DNA from: an uncultured Bacteroidales bacterium
Lineage (GTDB): Bacteria > Bacteroidota > Bacteroidia > Bacteroidales > UBA932
Assembly (NCBI GenBank): GCA_944323825.1
Contig: CALUTY010000015.1
Location: 1 to 64,000, forward strand
Direction of reading: 5' to 3'
DNA length: 64,000 nt
This document shows, piece by piece, positions 51,882 through 60,545 of this stretch; within the stretch, counting starts at the first letter, position 1, and every line of letters begins with the position of its first letter. The position numbers and the translations under genes are program-made. The notes below the pieces were generated by a model. It was given only the letters and a program-made list of their open reading frames with translations. It searched no databases and was not told the origin of the DNA.

Positions 51882-51912
51882 CAAAGATACAGCAATTTTC
51901 CAAATTCGCAAA
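51882..51912 (-). promoter_or_regulatory. Promoter of the FMN riboswitch-receptor transcript
   Basis: TTTG (51909-51912), 19 nt, TATCTTTG (51882-51889): a perfect two-box Bacteroidetes promoter, starting transcription at about 51876 immediately before the aptamer. Confidence 0.82.
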
Positions 51913-51929
51913 AAAGCAGACGTCAACAG

Positions 51930-51968
51930 AAAAATGGGGTGATGGCCCATAAATGAAAGCCATCACCC
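51930..51968 (-). terminator. Terminator of the mannoside PUL operon
   Basis: On the minus strand GGGTGATGGC (51959-51968) pairs perfectly with GCCATCACCC (51937-51946) around 12 bases and is followed by CATTTTT. It comes about 125 nt after the last PUL gene. The stretch 51969-52092 between them holds nothing else I can support. Confidence 0.88.
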
Positions 51969-52092
51969 TTCCTCTCTTGTTTTCCGTGAGATCAACCTCA
52001 TCCCTTCTTTCGAATATCAGATTTCCAGGGAAACATCAAATCTTCAGAAATCACCTCTGCCACATCAATATACTGAATCCAATATTTATGCG

Positions 52093-53853
52093 CTACTTCA
52101 TAAAAGCCTTCACCATCATTATACTGCGCCCGGAAGTATTGACTATCCTGTAAGATTCCGCGGCAGCTGAAACTACAAGCGTCTCCGCATAGCTGAGATG
52201 GAATGTCATGCCGTCCTTAGTGATGACATCAGCACTTTCGCCTTCCACCAGATTCAGCACATGACATTTCCCTTCCGTAGTCTCTTCAACGGAAGAATTC
52301 ACGACAAACCTATGCACATCGTATGAATGTTTCGGATGTGTAGGCATGTGCCAGAGTTCCCAGTCCTCACCTTTCTCAAGCAGCACAGGCTTGCAGACAT
52401 GTTCAGCCTTTACCTTGTCCCCTTTCCTGTCAAAGCAGAGGTTATCCATTGCCCGACGGATGTTGAGAGGCCTCGGCTTGCCGTCAAGGTCCAGAGCAAG
52501 CCAGTCATACATCTTGAACGTGAATATATATGGTGTGGTACTGATTTCCAGCACGAGGTTATTGCGTCCTGAACTGTGAAGAGTCCCGGGAGGGATGAGG
52601 AAAAGGTCATGCTTATGGGCACTCTCAGAATTGATGTACTTAGGGACATCAAGCGGGGTCCCTTTTTCAAAGCTTTCATTCAGGGCGGACTCGAACTCCT
52701 CAGGGACAATGTCGTCCTTGAAACCGAGATAGACCTGTGCCCCGGGACAAGTATCAAGTATGTAATATGTCTCCTCCTGAGTCAGGACCTCGCCAAAATT
52801 CTTCTGTATGTATTTCTTATGCGGATGGCACTGGATGGACAGGTTGCCGCCGTCAAAATTGTCAAGATAGTCCATGCGGATCGGGAATTCATCGCCATAT
52901 TCTTCATGACACTCCTTTCCGACGACATCCTCTCCTGCCTGATACATGATGAAGTCGAACGACACTTCCAACATTTTCCTGCCGCTGCTGAATATCAGTC
53001 CGTTCTCAGGGACAATCAGTTCAAATGACCATGCATAATTAGGAACATCCTGTGCAAGAGACCTGATGTGTTTTTTGATCCATTGTCCGCCCCATGCACC
53101 AGGTTCAAACCATGGACGCACACGGAAGGCATTATGTGAAAGCCCTTCAAGGCCCTTGCGTATGTCATTCCCGCAAGCCCATGTAATTTCTTCCTCTCTC
53201 TGACCGTCAACAAAGATGTCTATTGCAGGAAGAATGGATTTCTTATGCCGGTTGAGGACAACCCAATCCACAAAATAAAAACGCTTGTACATCTTCTTCG
53301 GAGCCTCCGGCGCATCAGCGCCGAGATTGGCTATGGCTCCGGCCCTCGCCCTGAACTGGATTTCATTCTTCGGTATGTCAATATATACCAATGGACCGTC
53401 CCAGTCCGCCAAAGCGGCACCGGTACCTATAAGGATATTGATGTCTGCAGAACTGTCCGGGGATATCTTCAATAGCCGGTCCATATCAAAGAACCGGTCG
53501 AGCGTCAGCGAAGTGCGGAATCCGAAGATCGGGTCATCCCCGCCAAGGAACGGGCCCACCATATCAAAGATGTCATCAGAAGATTTCATGGCAACGTCCG
53601 TATTCCACCATACCGGCTTGATGCCCATGGCGGCAAAGGCACGGTTCATTCCATCCATGAAAATATCAAAACGTACCCCGACATATCCGTCAACCATGAC
53701 AGCCTTATGGCCTGCGAGCTTCTCCGCCAGCTGTCCATAACCGCTGAAAATCTTATCATCGCCAAGAGCATGAACCGGATAGATGTCATATCCGGCAACT
53801 TCCTCCTTTTCTACGGGAAGCAAATACTGGGTAGTCCTTCTCAATTCAGACAT
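52093..53853 (-). CDS. Class I mannose-6-phosphate isomerase with N-terminal kinase-like domain
   Basis: About 586 residues from ATG 53853 (AGG about nine bases upstream); the longest frame starts at 53874. The C-terminal half (about 280-586) is the cupin isomerase: GGQWIKKHI, GDEFPIRMDYLDNFDGGNLS, metal-binding QCHPHKKYIQ, QEETYYILDTCPGA and PPGTLHSSGRNNLVLEIS. It converts mannose 6-phosphate to fructose 6-phosphate. The N-terminal half (about 25-240; VMVDGYVGVRFDIFMDGMNR, YIDIPKNEIQFRARAGAIAN) resembles a nucleoside-kinase fold but has no Walker A GxxxxGKS/T, so it is probably a pseudo-kinase. Last gene of the mannoside PUL, directly after the sugar kinase. Confidence 0.85.
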   Translation of the reverse strand: MSELRRTTQYLLPVEKEEVAGYDIYPVHALGDDKIFSGYGQLAEKLAGHKAVMVDGYVGVRFDIFMDGMNRAFAAMGIKPVWWNTDVAMKSSDDIFDMVGPFLGGDDPIFGFRTSLTLDRFFDMDRLLKISPDSSADINILIGTGAALADWDGPLVYIDIPKNEIQFRARAGAIANLGADAPEAPKKMYKRFYFVDWVVLNRHKKSILPAIDIFVDGQREEEITWACGNDIRKGLEGLSHNAFRVRPWFEPGAWGGQWIKKHIRSLAQDVPNYAWSFELIVPENGLIFSSGRKMLEVSFDFIMYQAGEDVVGKECHEEYGDEFPIRMDYLDNFDGGNLSIQCHPHKKYIQKNFGEVLTQEETYYILDTCPGAQVYLGFKDDIVPEEFESALNESFEKGTPLDVPKYINSESAHKHDLFLIPPGTLHSSGRNNLVLEISTTPYIFTFKMYDWLALDLDGKPRPLNIRRAMDNLCFDRKGDKVKAEHVCKPVLLEKGEDWELWHMPTHPKHSYDVHRFVVNSSVEETTEGKCHVLNLVEGESADVITKDGMTFHLSYAETLVVSAAAESYRIVNTSGRSIMMVKAFMK

Positions 53854-53880
53854 AATATATACCTGTTTTAACATTTAACA

Positions 53881-54786
53881 TTATCTTGCAAACAACTGCG
53901 CCGCTCCCACCAGGGCAGCCCTGTCCATCAAGGCTGAAACCCGCACCGGAACACCGGCACCGGCATCAGCGAGTCCCTTTTCCAATGCGCTTCCGAAATG
54001 TCCATATGCCCTGGCAATGTTGCCCCCGAGCACAAGCATCTCCGCTCCGAACCGCACTATCAGAGGTGCTGCGAAAGATGCAAGCCTGCGGCCGTACTCA
54101 TCAAAGAGAATTCTTGCCTCCTGGAGAGTTCCGCATCTGTCCGCAACTTCCTTGGCTCCTTTCACTGCCTCTCCAGTAAGTTCCTTGAATCTGCGGCAGA
54201 CCCAGCGCGTGGAAAAAGCTTCATCTGCAATGCTTCCGTCAAAAGGAAGATTATAGACCCAACCGTTTGCCGGCACAAGTTCTCCGCTTTCCACGAGAGC
54301 ATTGTCCGCCACAAATCCTGAACCCAACCCGGTACCGAGAGTAAGGGCCATGGCCCTTCTGACGCCTCGCGCAACTCCCCCGAAACATTCTCCAAGGGCA
54401 AATGCAGAAGCATCATTGACAAATCTGAAATTCATGTTTCCGAATTTTCCAAGACGGGGAGAGAGAGAAGACGGGATGTCAAGACCGAAAATCCGTTCAT
54501 ATTTCGCAACTCCGAAAACCGTCGATATGCCGTTCACATAATCAAACGGTCCAGGGAAAGCCATGCCCACATTTCTTACCTCAGTGCCGGATGCCGCTAT
54601 CGCCGCACCTATACATTGTGCGAACTTGTCCAGAATATAGTCCGCACTGCCTGAACTGTCCACCGGGACCTCAACCGGAGTCCCGAGCATATCTCCTGTG
54701 GACAGATCCACCGCCACTGCCGTAATGTGACTTCCGCCGACATCCACGCCGACCGCATATTTTTCTTTTATCTGTTCCATAGCCAT
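53881..54786 (-). CDS. ROK-family sugar kinase (probable manno- or glucokinase)
   Basis: 301 residues from ATG 54786, one base after the GH92 stop; the longest frame would start inside GH92. The ATPase fold shows AVGVDVGGSHITAVAVDL (phosphate 1), VGMAFPGPFDYVNG, FVNDASAFALGE (catalytic Asp) and ALTLGTGLGSGFV (phosphate 2), with LVLGGNIARAYG near the end. The CxCGxxGC zinc motif of many ROK kinases is not present; the same stretch reads ESGELVPANGWVYNLPFDGS. Given the flanking alpha-mannosidase and mannose-6-phosphate isomerase, phosphorylation of mannose to mannose 6-phosphate is the most economical role. Substrate specificity is inferred from context only. Confidence 0.88.
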   Translation of the reverse strand: MAMEQIKEKYAVGVDVGGSHITAVAVDLSTGDMLGTPVEVPVDSSGSADYILDKFAQCIGAAIAASGTEVRNVGMAFPGPFDYVNGISTVFGVAKYERIFGLDIPSSLSPRLGKFGNMNFRFVNDASAFALGECFGGVARGVRRAMALTLGTGLGSGFVADNALVESGELVPANGWVYNLPFDGSIADEAFSTRWVCRRFKELTGEAVKGAKEVADRCGTLQEARILFDEYGRRLASFAAPLIVRFGAEMLVLGGNIARAYGHFGSALEKGLADAGAGVPVRVSALMDRAALVGAAQLFAR

Positions 54787-54787
54787 T

Positions 54788-57562
54788 TTATTTTTCAAGA
54801 GGATAACCTGCCGTTCCCCAGTTTTTATCAGGTTCAGGACCAAGCCAAATCTCAAGCAGACCTCCTTTCACAAAGTCTTCATGATAGAACCAGAATGTTT
54901 TCAGAGGCTTGCCGTCCAGACGTGCCTTCTGGATATAACAGTTCTCCGGTGAATTATTGTATGTCTTGATCCTGAACTCTTTGCCAGGATAGTAATCATT
55001 GTTGAGACGAATTGTGATATCATCAAATACAGGAGATGTTATCTCATATACAGGTTTTGCCTCCGCCGTTCCACGGATATCAAAAAGACCTATCGCCATC
55101 AGTGCGCTGACTCCTCCCATCTGGCCCTGGTCCTCGTCATGTCCGCCATAGCCGAAATCCGGACTTGTGGCGCCGTATGCCTGTTCGGCTACCCTCCTGA
55201 CCCAGTACTGGGTCATCCAAGGCTTTCCTGCCCAGTTGAACACGTGGGCATTGGAACAGCCAGGCTGGTTGGCATAGCTGATATACCCGGAACTGTAACC
55301 GAAGATAAAGTCTTGAGGCGCTGCCATTTCAAAAGCATGGTCCAGCTTACTGCAAAGCTCGTCATCCCCGCCCATCATTTCAGACAATTCGCGGATACCA
55401 TGTGACACCGACCATGTCCCCTGCCATGAATTTGCTTCCACCCAACCGTTTCCGTCAAGAGGATTGTCCGTTACCCATTTGCCTTCCCTGTCTTTGGCAA
55501 AAATAAGCTTCTGATCAGGATTGTACAATGTTTTCCACCCTTCTGAACGTTTAAGGAAATATTCCTTGTCATCCTCATGTCCGAGACGGCCGGCCATCTG
55601 GGCAAGAGCCCAATCCTGGAAATTGGCCTCCAGTGTCCGCCCGGCATTGCCCTCTATGTAGCCTTTGTCAAGATATGACTGGTCTATACTGATGATGCCG
55701 TCAAGACTATGATTCCATTTCATCTGCTGATAGGCATGCTCAGGGTCCACTTTTGTAAGGATTCCCTTATTGTATGCCGATACGATAAGCGGAGTTGCAG
55801 GGCATCCTGTCATTATATACGTATATCCACCGCCACAAGGACCTCTCGGAATGAATTTTCCGTTGTCTGCATACTGGATGAGAGAAGCCGAAATGTCATC
55901 CATGACCTCCGGCCATGCAAGACCCCAAAGGATATTCAGATTCCACTGGGTCAGCCAAAAGGCGTCTGAATTATACATATTGTAGAGAGGCTTTCCATTC
56001 CTGTCCAAAGGAAGCTGCCTGAGCTTAGGCTTTATGTCAAGGGTATAGGAATAGTACCTGCGCCCCTCCGTCAAGTCCATATACTGGCCGTTGACATCAT
56101 TGAGCTTGTGTCTTCCGAGAAGCACATGCCACAGGTCGGTATAGAACTTCACCTTACGGTCCGGATCACCGCCCCGGACATCAATTCTCCCCAGCCACTC
56201 GTTCCATTGTTCCTGGGAATCCTCCACTACCTTGCCGAAGTCCCAGTGGCTGCATTCAGTTTCAAGATTCTCCCAGGCATTCTCACAGCTCACATACGAA
56301 ATGGACATCTTTACGAGAAATTCATCTCCGGCTTCCGCCCTGTATTCCGCATAAACACCGGAGGACGGAGAATCGAGGTAGCTGAGAGTTTCGTTTTCAG
56401 CCCTTCTCGTAATCTTGTGCGATCCCTCGAAATCCGTAATGTCTTCGTACCTTTCCCCGTCTGCCCATCCGTCCATCCGTGAAAACGGCTTGCCGAACTC
56501 CACAGCAAAGAACACCTTTACATTCTCCGGACCGCCCCAGTGACGTCCGTATGTGTCAAAACTGCCCTCTATACGCGTATCACTGACTTTCCTCGCAGTG
56601 GAATTCACCATCGTGGTAGAAGCCACATAGCCTCCGAGATTAAGCATCAGCTTGACATCGCAATCTTCTGCGGCGGTGACCCTATAGAAGCTCACACGCT
56701 CCGTAGAAGTCTGCTCCACATTAAGCCCGTAATCATTAAGGAACATCTTATGATATCCCGGACGGGCTATCTCATCTTCATGACAGAACGAAGATTTCCA
56801 GGCATTCTCTCCCCCGGTCATGTCCACATCCCCGGTCACAGGCATGAAAGTAAGCCCGGCCAGCACCCAATTGTGTATCTGAGGGAAACCGAGGACATCA
56901 GTGGAATTGTAGTTGTATCCGCCTCCGAACTGATTGCGATTACGGGTCATCGGAGCAGCCCCGATCATTCCGAAAGGACGGCATCCGGTCACAAAAAAGA
57001 AAAATCTGCCTTTGGTCGTCTCAATGAACGGATCCACCCATGACACATAGTCATCATAATCTCTTCTGGACGGGAAAACCTCTATTTCAGACAGTCCTAT
57101 ATATGAACCTATGGCATCTGAAGGCTCAAAACGCACCCACTTTATTTTCTTTTCAGGAAATTCCACGACTTTGGGCGACCCGTCATTCGGAATCGCCGTC
57201 ACGCTGATCCGGCTTCCGTCACTGAATACGAGCACCCCTCCAGGAGTGTGGACATCCGGATCCGGACGGTCATAAAGTATGATCTTGTCAATATATCTTT
57301 CCTCATCCCAGTCCAGCCTTATCCAAGGAAATTTCATCTGCTGCCAATATGGCATCTCGGCATCCGAAACCCATTCGAACCTGTTTAAAATCCTGCTTTT
57401 GCCGTCAACGGCATTTGACGGTTCACCGCCTTCTCTATATGATGAGGCAGTGACCCTGGCCTCAGGAGCAATATTAAAAGGCCCTGCATACAAGGAACAT
57501 GCTCCGGACATCAGGACAAGAGCCATCAGGGCTTTCCTGAATATTGGCAATCTACAACCCAT
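54788..57562 (-). CDS. GH92 alpha-mannosidase with N-terminal discoidin-like domain
   Basis: 924 residues, signal peptide (cut near SLYAGPF, about 27). Residues about 30-165 form a galactose-binding/discoidin-like domain (ARVTASSYREGGEPSNAVDG, IRLDWDEERYIDKIILYDRP). From about 170 the GH92 unit runs to the end, with YVSWVDPFIETT-like start, NYNSTDVLGFPQIHNWVLAG, the late catalytic block YGGHDEDQGQMGGVSALMAI (about 805) and the C-terminal strand FRIKTYNNSPENCYIQKARL. GH92 enzymes are calcium-dependent exo-alpha-mannosidases, mostly on N-glycan or yeast mannan linkages; linkage specificity cannot be read here. It has its own promoter (57607) and is translationally next to the kinase. Confidence 0.94.
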   Translation of the reverse strand: MGCRLPIFRKALMALVLMSGACSLYAGPFNIAPEARVTASSYREGGEPSNAVDGKSRILNRFEWVSDAEMPYWQQMKFPWIRLDWDEERYIDKIILYDRPDPDVHTPGGVLVFSDGSRISVTAIPNDGSPKVVEFPEKKIKWVRFEPSDAIGSYIGLSEIEVFPSRRDYDDYVSWVDPFIETTKGRFFFFVTGCRPFGMIGAAPMTRNRNQFGGGYNYNSTDVLGFPQIHNWVLAGLTFMPVTGDVDMTGGENAWKSSFCHEDEIARPGYHKMFLNDYGLNVEQTSTERVSFYRVTAAEDCDVKLMLNLGGYVASTTMVNSTARKVSDTRIEGSFDTYGRHWGGPENVKVFFAVEFGKPFSRMDGWADGERYEDITDFEGSHKITRRAENETLSYLDSPSSGVYAEYRAEAGDEFLVKMSISYVSCENAWENLETECSHWDFGKVVEDSQEQWNEWLGRIDVRGGDPDRKVKFYTDLWHVLLGRHKLNDVNGQYMDLTEGRRYYSYTLDIKPKLRQLPLDRNGKPLYNMYNSDAFWLTQWNLNILWGLAWPEVMDDISASLIQYADNGKFIPRGPCGGGYTYIMTGCPATPLIVSAYNKGILTKVDPEHAYQQMKWNHSLDGIISIDQSYLDKGYIEGNAGRTLEANFQDWALAQMAGRLGHEDDKEYFLKRSEGWKTLYNPDQKLIFAKDREGKWVTDNPLDGNGWVEANSWQGTWSVSHGIRELSEMMGGDDELCSKLDHAFEMAAPQDFIFGYSSGYISYANQPGCSNAHVFNWAGKPWMTQYWVRRVAEQAYGATSPDFGYGGHDEDQGQMGGVSALMAIGLFDIRGTAEAKPVYEITSPVFDDITIRLNNDYYPGKEFRIKTYNNSPENCYIQKARLDGKPLKTFWFYHEDFVKGGLLEIWLGPEPDKNWGTAGYPLEK

Positions 57563-57606
57563 ATTAATCTATTAACATTTACAATATGTTCATACATAAT
57601 TTCACG

Positions 57607-57636
57607 CAAAAATATGCAAAAAAACAAATATGCAAA
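57607..57636 (-). promoter_or_regulatory. Internal PUL promoter before GH92
   Basis: TTTG (57633-57636), 18 nt, TATTTTTG (57607-57614) on the minus strand. It lets GH92, the ROK kinase and the isomerase be expressed apart from SusC/D. Confidence 0.65.
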
Positions 57637-57649
57637 GGCTGAAACCAAG

Positions 57650-57673
57650 GCAGCCCGATTTTTTTCGGGCTGC
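57650..57673. terminator. Inter-gene hairpin inside the mannoside PUL
   Basis: GCAGCCCGA (57650-57658) pairs perfectly with TCGGGCTGC (57665-57673) around a T6 loop (A6 in the transcript sense). It lies 37 nt after the DUF3823 stop and just before the internal promoter. Without a T tail in the sense direction it may act as a weak terminator or as an mRNA stabiliser of the SusC-SusD-DUF3823 message. Confidence 0.55.
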
Positions 57674-57709
57674 GATGAAAATATTCTGAATTATTGTGTC
57701 GTGACCCAC

Positions 57710-58492
57710 TCATTTCACAGACACTACAAATTCCTTTACAGGAGTAAAGTTATACCTCTTGACTCCGCTGTTTGCAGTTTCCGTACAAGCCGCAAAACGG
57801 AAGAAATAAGGGCGATCGCTGATTGAAGGGAACTCGTTGGCATCTCCGCTGCCGCCATTATATCCGTTAGGGAACCCGGTCCTGACTGTAAGCACCTCAC
57901 CCAAAGTATAATTGCTGAATTCTTCATTCGGTATATAAGTGGATAGAAGGGTGCTGTAGGAACTGCTTCCCACATATGAAATCTGGTTGACATACAGCCA
58001 TGCATCATTCAGGGGTGCCTGATAATCCGGATTGTCAGTTCCTCTTGTAATCCTGACCTTGATCTCCACGGTACCGTCATCAAGCATCTTCGGTTCATCC
58101 ACCCACTCTACCCTGAGGAAAGGCTCAACCTCAAAATTATGTTCAACTACGCCTTCGATATCAAGCCTTATTTCTTCAAGAGGGACAAAAGGCCCTTCCG
58201 GAATGACACCGTACGTACCCTTGAAGATTTTGGTATTATTGAATGTACCGTCCTGCTTTGCGAAGAAATCATAAGGAGTCGGATTGTCACTCCAGCTGTA
58301 TTCCATCATTCTTATTCTTATTCCGCCATCATTGATGGAAGTTCCCGGGGCAACCTGCAGCGGCTCCCCTGTCCCTTTGTCTATGAATGCTCCCCTGAAA
58401 GTCTCTTCCGGAGCGTCATAGTTGTCTTTTGCGCATGATGCCACCATAAATACGGCCGCAGCCGCAGCCAATGTCACAATAATCTTTTTCAT
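57710..58492 (-). CDS. DUF3823-type lipoprotein of the mannoside PUL
   Basis: 260 residues with a lipoprotein signal (VFMVASCAKDNYD, Cys about 20). Two beta-sandwich regions are seen: about 30-120 (FRGAFIDKGTGEPLQVAPGT, FKGTYGVIPEGPFVPLEEIR) and about 125-260 (HNFEVEPFLRVEWVDEPKML, ending YNFTPVKEFVVSV). This matches the two-domain DUF3823 family found just after SusD genes, thought to be surface glycan-binding or accessory proteins. Seven bases after susD, so in the same operon. It probably replaces SusE/F function here. Confidence 0.85.
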   Translation of the reverse strand: MKKIIVTLAAAAAVFMVASCAKDNYDAPEETFRGAFIDKGTGEPLQVAPGTSINDGGIRIRMMEYSWSDNPTPYDFFAKQDGTFNNTKIFKGTYGVIPEGPFVPLEEIRLDIEGVVEHNFEVEPFLRVEWVDEPKMLDDGTVEIKVRITRGTDNPDYQAPLNDAWLYVNQISYVGSSSYSTLLSTYIPNEEFSNYTLGEVLTVRTGFPNGYNGGSGDANEFPSISDRPYFFRFAACTETANSGVKRYNFTPVKEFVVSVK

Positions 58493-58499
58493 ACTATAA

Positions 58500-60533
58500 T
58501 CAATATCCAGGGTTCTGTTTACAATTCGGGTTCACCCTTATCTCATTGGTCTCAATCTCCTGATAATAGTAGTTTTCAGGGAAAGTGAATGTCCATGTAG
58601 CGCTGTTCCTATTTTCCGTATAGCGCACATCAAGGAAATATTTGTCATCAACAACTGAATAGAACGGCATAAGTATGCGGTATTTTTTGTTGACCTGTTC
58701 GTCATCAAGGATTCTCCAGCGCTTGAGATCCCACCATATCCTGTTCTCAAAAGCAAGTTCCTTCCTGCGTTCTGTCCTGATTACGTCACGGTCTTCCTCA
58801 GAAGATGACAACGGTCCGGACAGAAGACTGGCTCCGCCTCTCTCCCTGATGTCATTGATGCATCTGGTGGCCACTTCAAGATAATTTTCTCCGGCGGAAC
58901 TTGTCGCCTGGCCAAGGGAAACAAGCTCCCATGCTGCTTCAGCCTTGTTCAACAACACTTCAGCATAACGGATTTCAATCCATGGCTGCTCATTTTGCGT
59001 CGCATCATTCAGGGAAGACGGGTCTGGATTCAGATATTTTCTGCGATAAAAGCCGGAAAGGTTAAACTCTCCCCATGAAGTGAACGGACCGTTTTCACCG
59101 GACACTTTCATCTTACCCCTGTTGCTTTCGGTCTGAGTCCTGTTATAAAGATCATCGTAATATTGAGATCCCTCGTTCAAAGATACAAAATTACCTTCGT
59201 TATTGTTGTCACTCAAAGTGTTCACCAAAGAAAGATCTGCGATACCGAGTTCGCCATAATTTCTAGCTTCTTCACTTGATGTAAGACGGTTAATCCGGGC
59301 GGCGGAAGTCGAACCGGTATATATTCCGCGCCTTATTTCTATCGTCTGATTCTTGAATTCAGCCATTGGAAGAATCACAGTCGCAGCAAGACGCGGTTCA
59401 CATCCTTCGAAAGCATCAATAGGAGAATCCCAAAGCTTGTAGTGCCCGCTTTCGTCAAGATTGGCGAAATGCCCGTTATCATCCTTGTTGTCAAATTCAT
59501 ACATCTCAACAAAGTCAAGTGTAGGACAAGAGCGGGAGTTCTGCCCTCCGGTCGATGTCTGCAGCGGCTGCACGCCATTGTCAAAGGCATGGCCCAATTC
59601 AGGCAGTTTCCAATACCTGCCGAAAATGGTCTCCGGAGTATCATTAAGGAATATGTTGATGAAATTCTGTGTAATGGCCTCCTTATTCCCTGAGACCCAT
59701 TCCCCTTTATAAAGGGCAAATCCCCCTTCATCAACGAGTTTGGCGGCATCATATGCTTCCTTGAAATAATCTGCTGCTCTCTCTGACGGAATGCCGCAGA
59801 CCCGGACATCGTTTACCGGGCGATAGTCTATCATATTGTATTTCGCTATTGATCCGGCATGAAGCATGGCGCGCGACTTGAGTGCGGCAGCGGCATACCT
59901 GGTGGCACGTCCTTTATTTGCCGTAGTCGGAAGCATTGATATTGCCCTGTCATAGTCATCAGAAATGAAATCCCATGTAGATTCTTCAGAGTCCCTGTAA
60001 AGCATGGTTCCTTCCAATGACACTGTAGCAGGATAGTCTATCACCTTGTCAACGATAGGAACTCCGCCATAACGTTTTGCAAGTGCATGGTAAATGCCGG
60101 CACGGATGAAATATGCCTGACCCATATAGTTCTGGAATTGTTCTTCAGTATATCTGTCCTGATATTTTGGAAGAGTTTCTATCATGATGTTCACATCACG
60201 TATCCACTTGTATGCCTTGTTCCAAAATGAGCCGGCAGGTTCAGATGCAAATGAAGTTATATCCAGTCCGATGGATTCCCCGGTGATGTTGTCCGGCTGC
60301 GGATGTATTGCCGGGAAAGTCTGGTTAAACATATCGTCGCCATGGGTAAACCAATATCTGAAGTCCTCAAGAGGCAGATTGGTATAAAGTCTTGCCAAAT
60401 AACTGTCCGTACCTATGGTGGAGCCAAAAATATCTTCCTCTCCCACGACATTGAGAGGAGGTCTGTCGAGGTCAATGCAAGACATTGTCATCACCCCGCA
60501 AATAAACAGCAGTATAGTTCTTGTTAATTTCAT
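58500..60533 (-). CDS. SusD/RagB family lipoprotein (mannoside PUL)
   Basis: 677 residues with lipobox VMTMSCIDLDRP (Cys about 19). SusD hallmarks: QNYMGQAYFIRAGIYHALAKRYGGVPIV (in pieces, about 135-165), RATRYAAAALKSRAMLHAGS, IEIRYAEVLLNKAEAAWELV (about 545) and RRKELAFENRIWWDLKRWRI with the final NPNCKQNPGY. Longer than the PUL 1 SusD (570), with extra loops around 290-400. It captures mannose-containing glycans and lids the SusC barrel. Twelve bases after susC. Confidence 0.95.
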   Translation of the reverse strand: MKLTRTILLFICGVMTMSCIDLDRPPLNVVGEEDIFGSTIGTDSYLARLYTNLPLEDFRYWFTHGDDMFNQTFPAIHPQPDNITGESIGLDITSFASEPAGSFWNKAYKWIRDVNIMIETLPKYQDRYTEEQFQNYMGQAYFIRAGIYHALAKRYGGVPIVDKVIDYPATVSLEGTMLYRDSEESTWDFISDDYDRAISMLPTTANKGRATRYAAAALKSRAMLHAGSIAKYNMIDYRPVNDVRVCGIPSERAADYFKEAYDAAKLVDEGGFALYKGEWVSGNKEAITQNFINIFLNDTPETIFGRYWKLPELGHAFDNGVQPLQTSTGGQNSRSCPTLDFVEMYEFDNKDDNGHFANLDESGHYKLWDSPIDAFEGCEPRLAATVILPMAEFKNQTIEIRRGIYTGSTSAARINRLTSSEEARNYGELGIADLSLVNTLSDNNNEGNFVSLNEGSQYYDDLYNRTQTESNRGKMKVSGENGPFTSWGEFNLSGFYRRKYLNPDPSSLNDATQNEQPWIEIRYAEVLLNKAEAAWELVSLGQATSSAGENYLEVATRCINDIRERGGASLLSGPLSSSEEDRDVIRTERRKELAFENRIWWDLKRWRILDDEQVNKKYRILMPFYSVVDDKYFLDVRYTENRNSATWTFTFPENYYYQEIETNEIRVNPNCKQNPGY

Positions 60534-60545
60534 GATTCAACCTTT

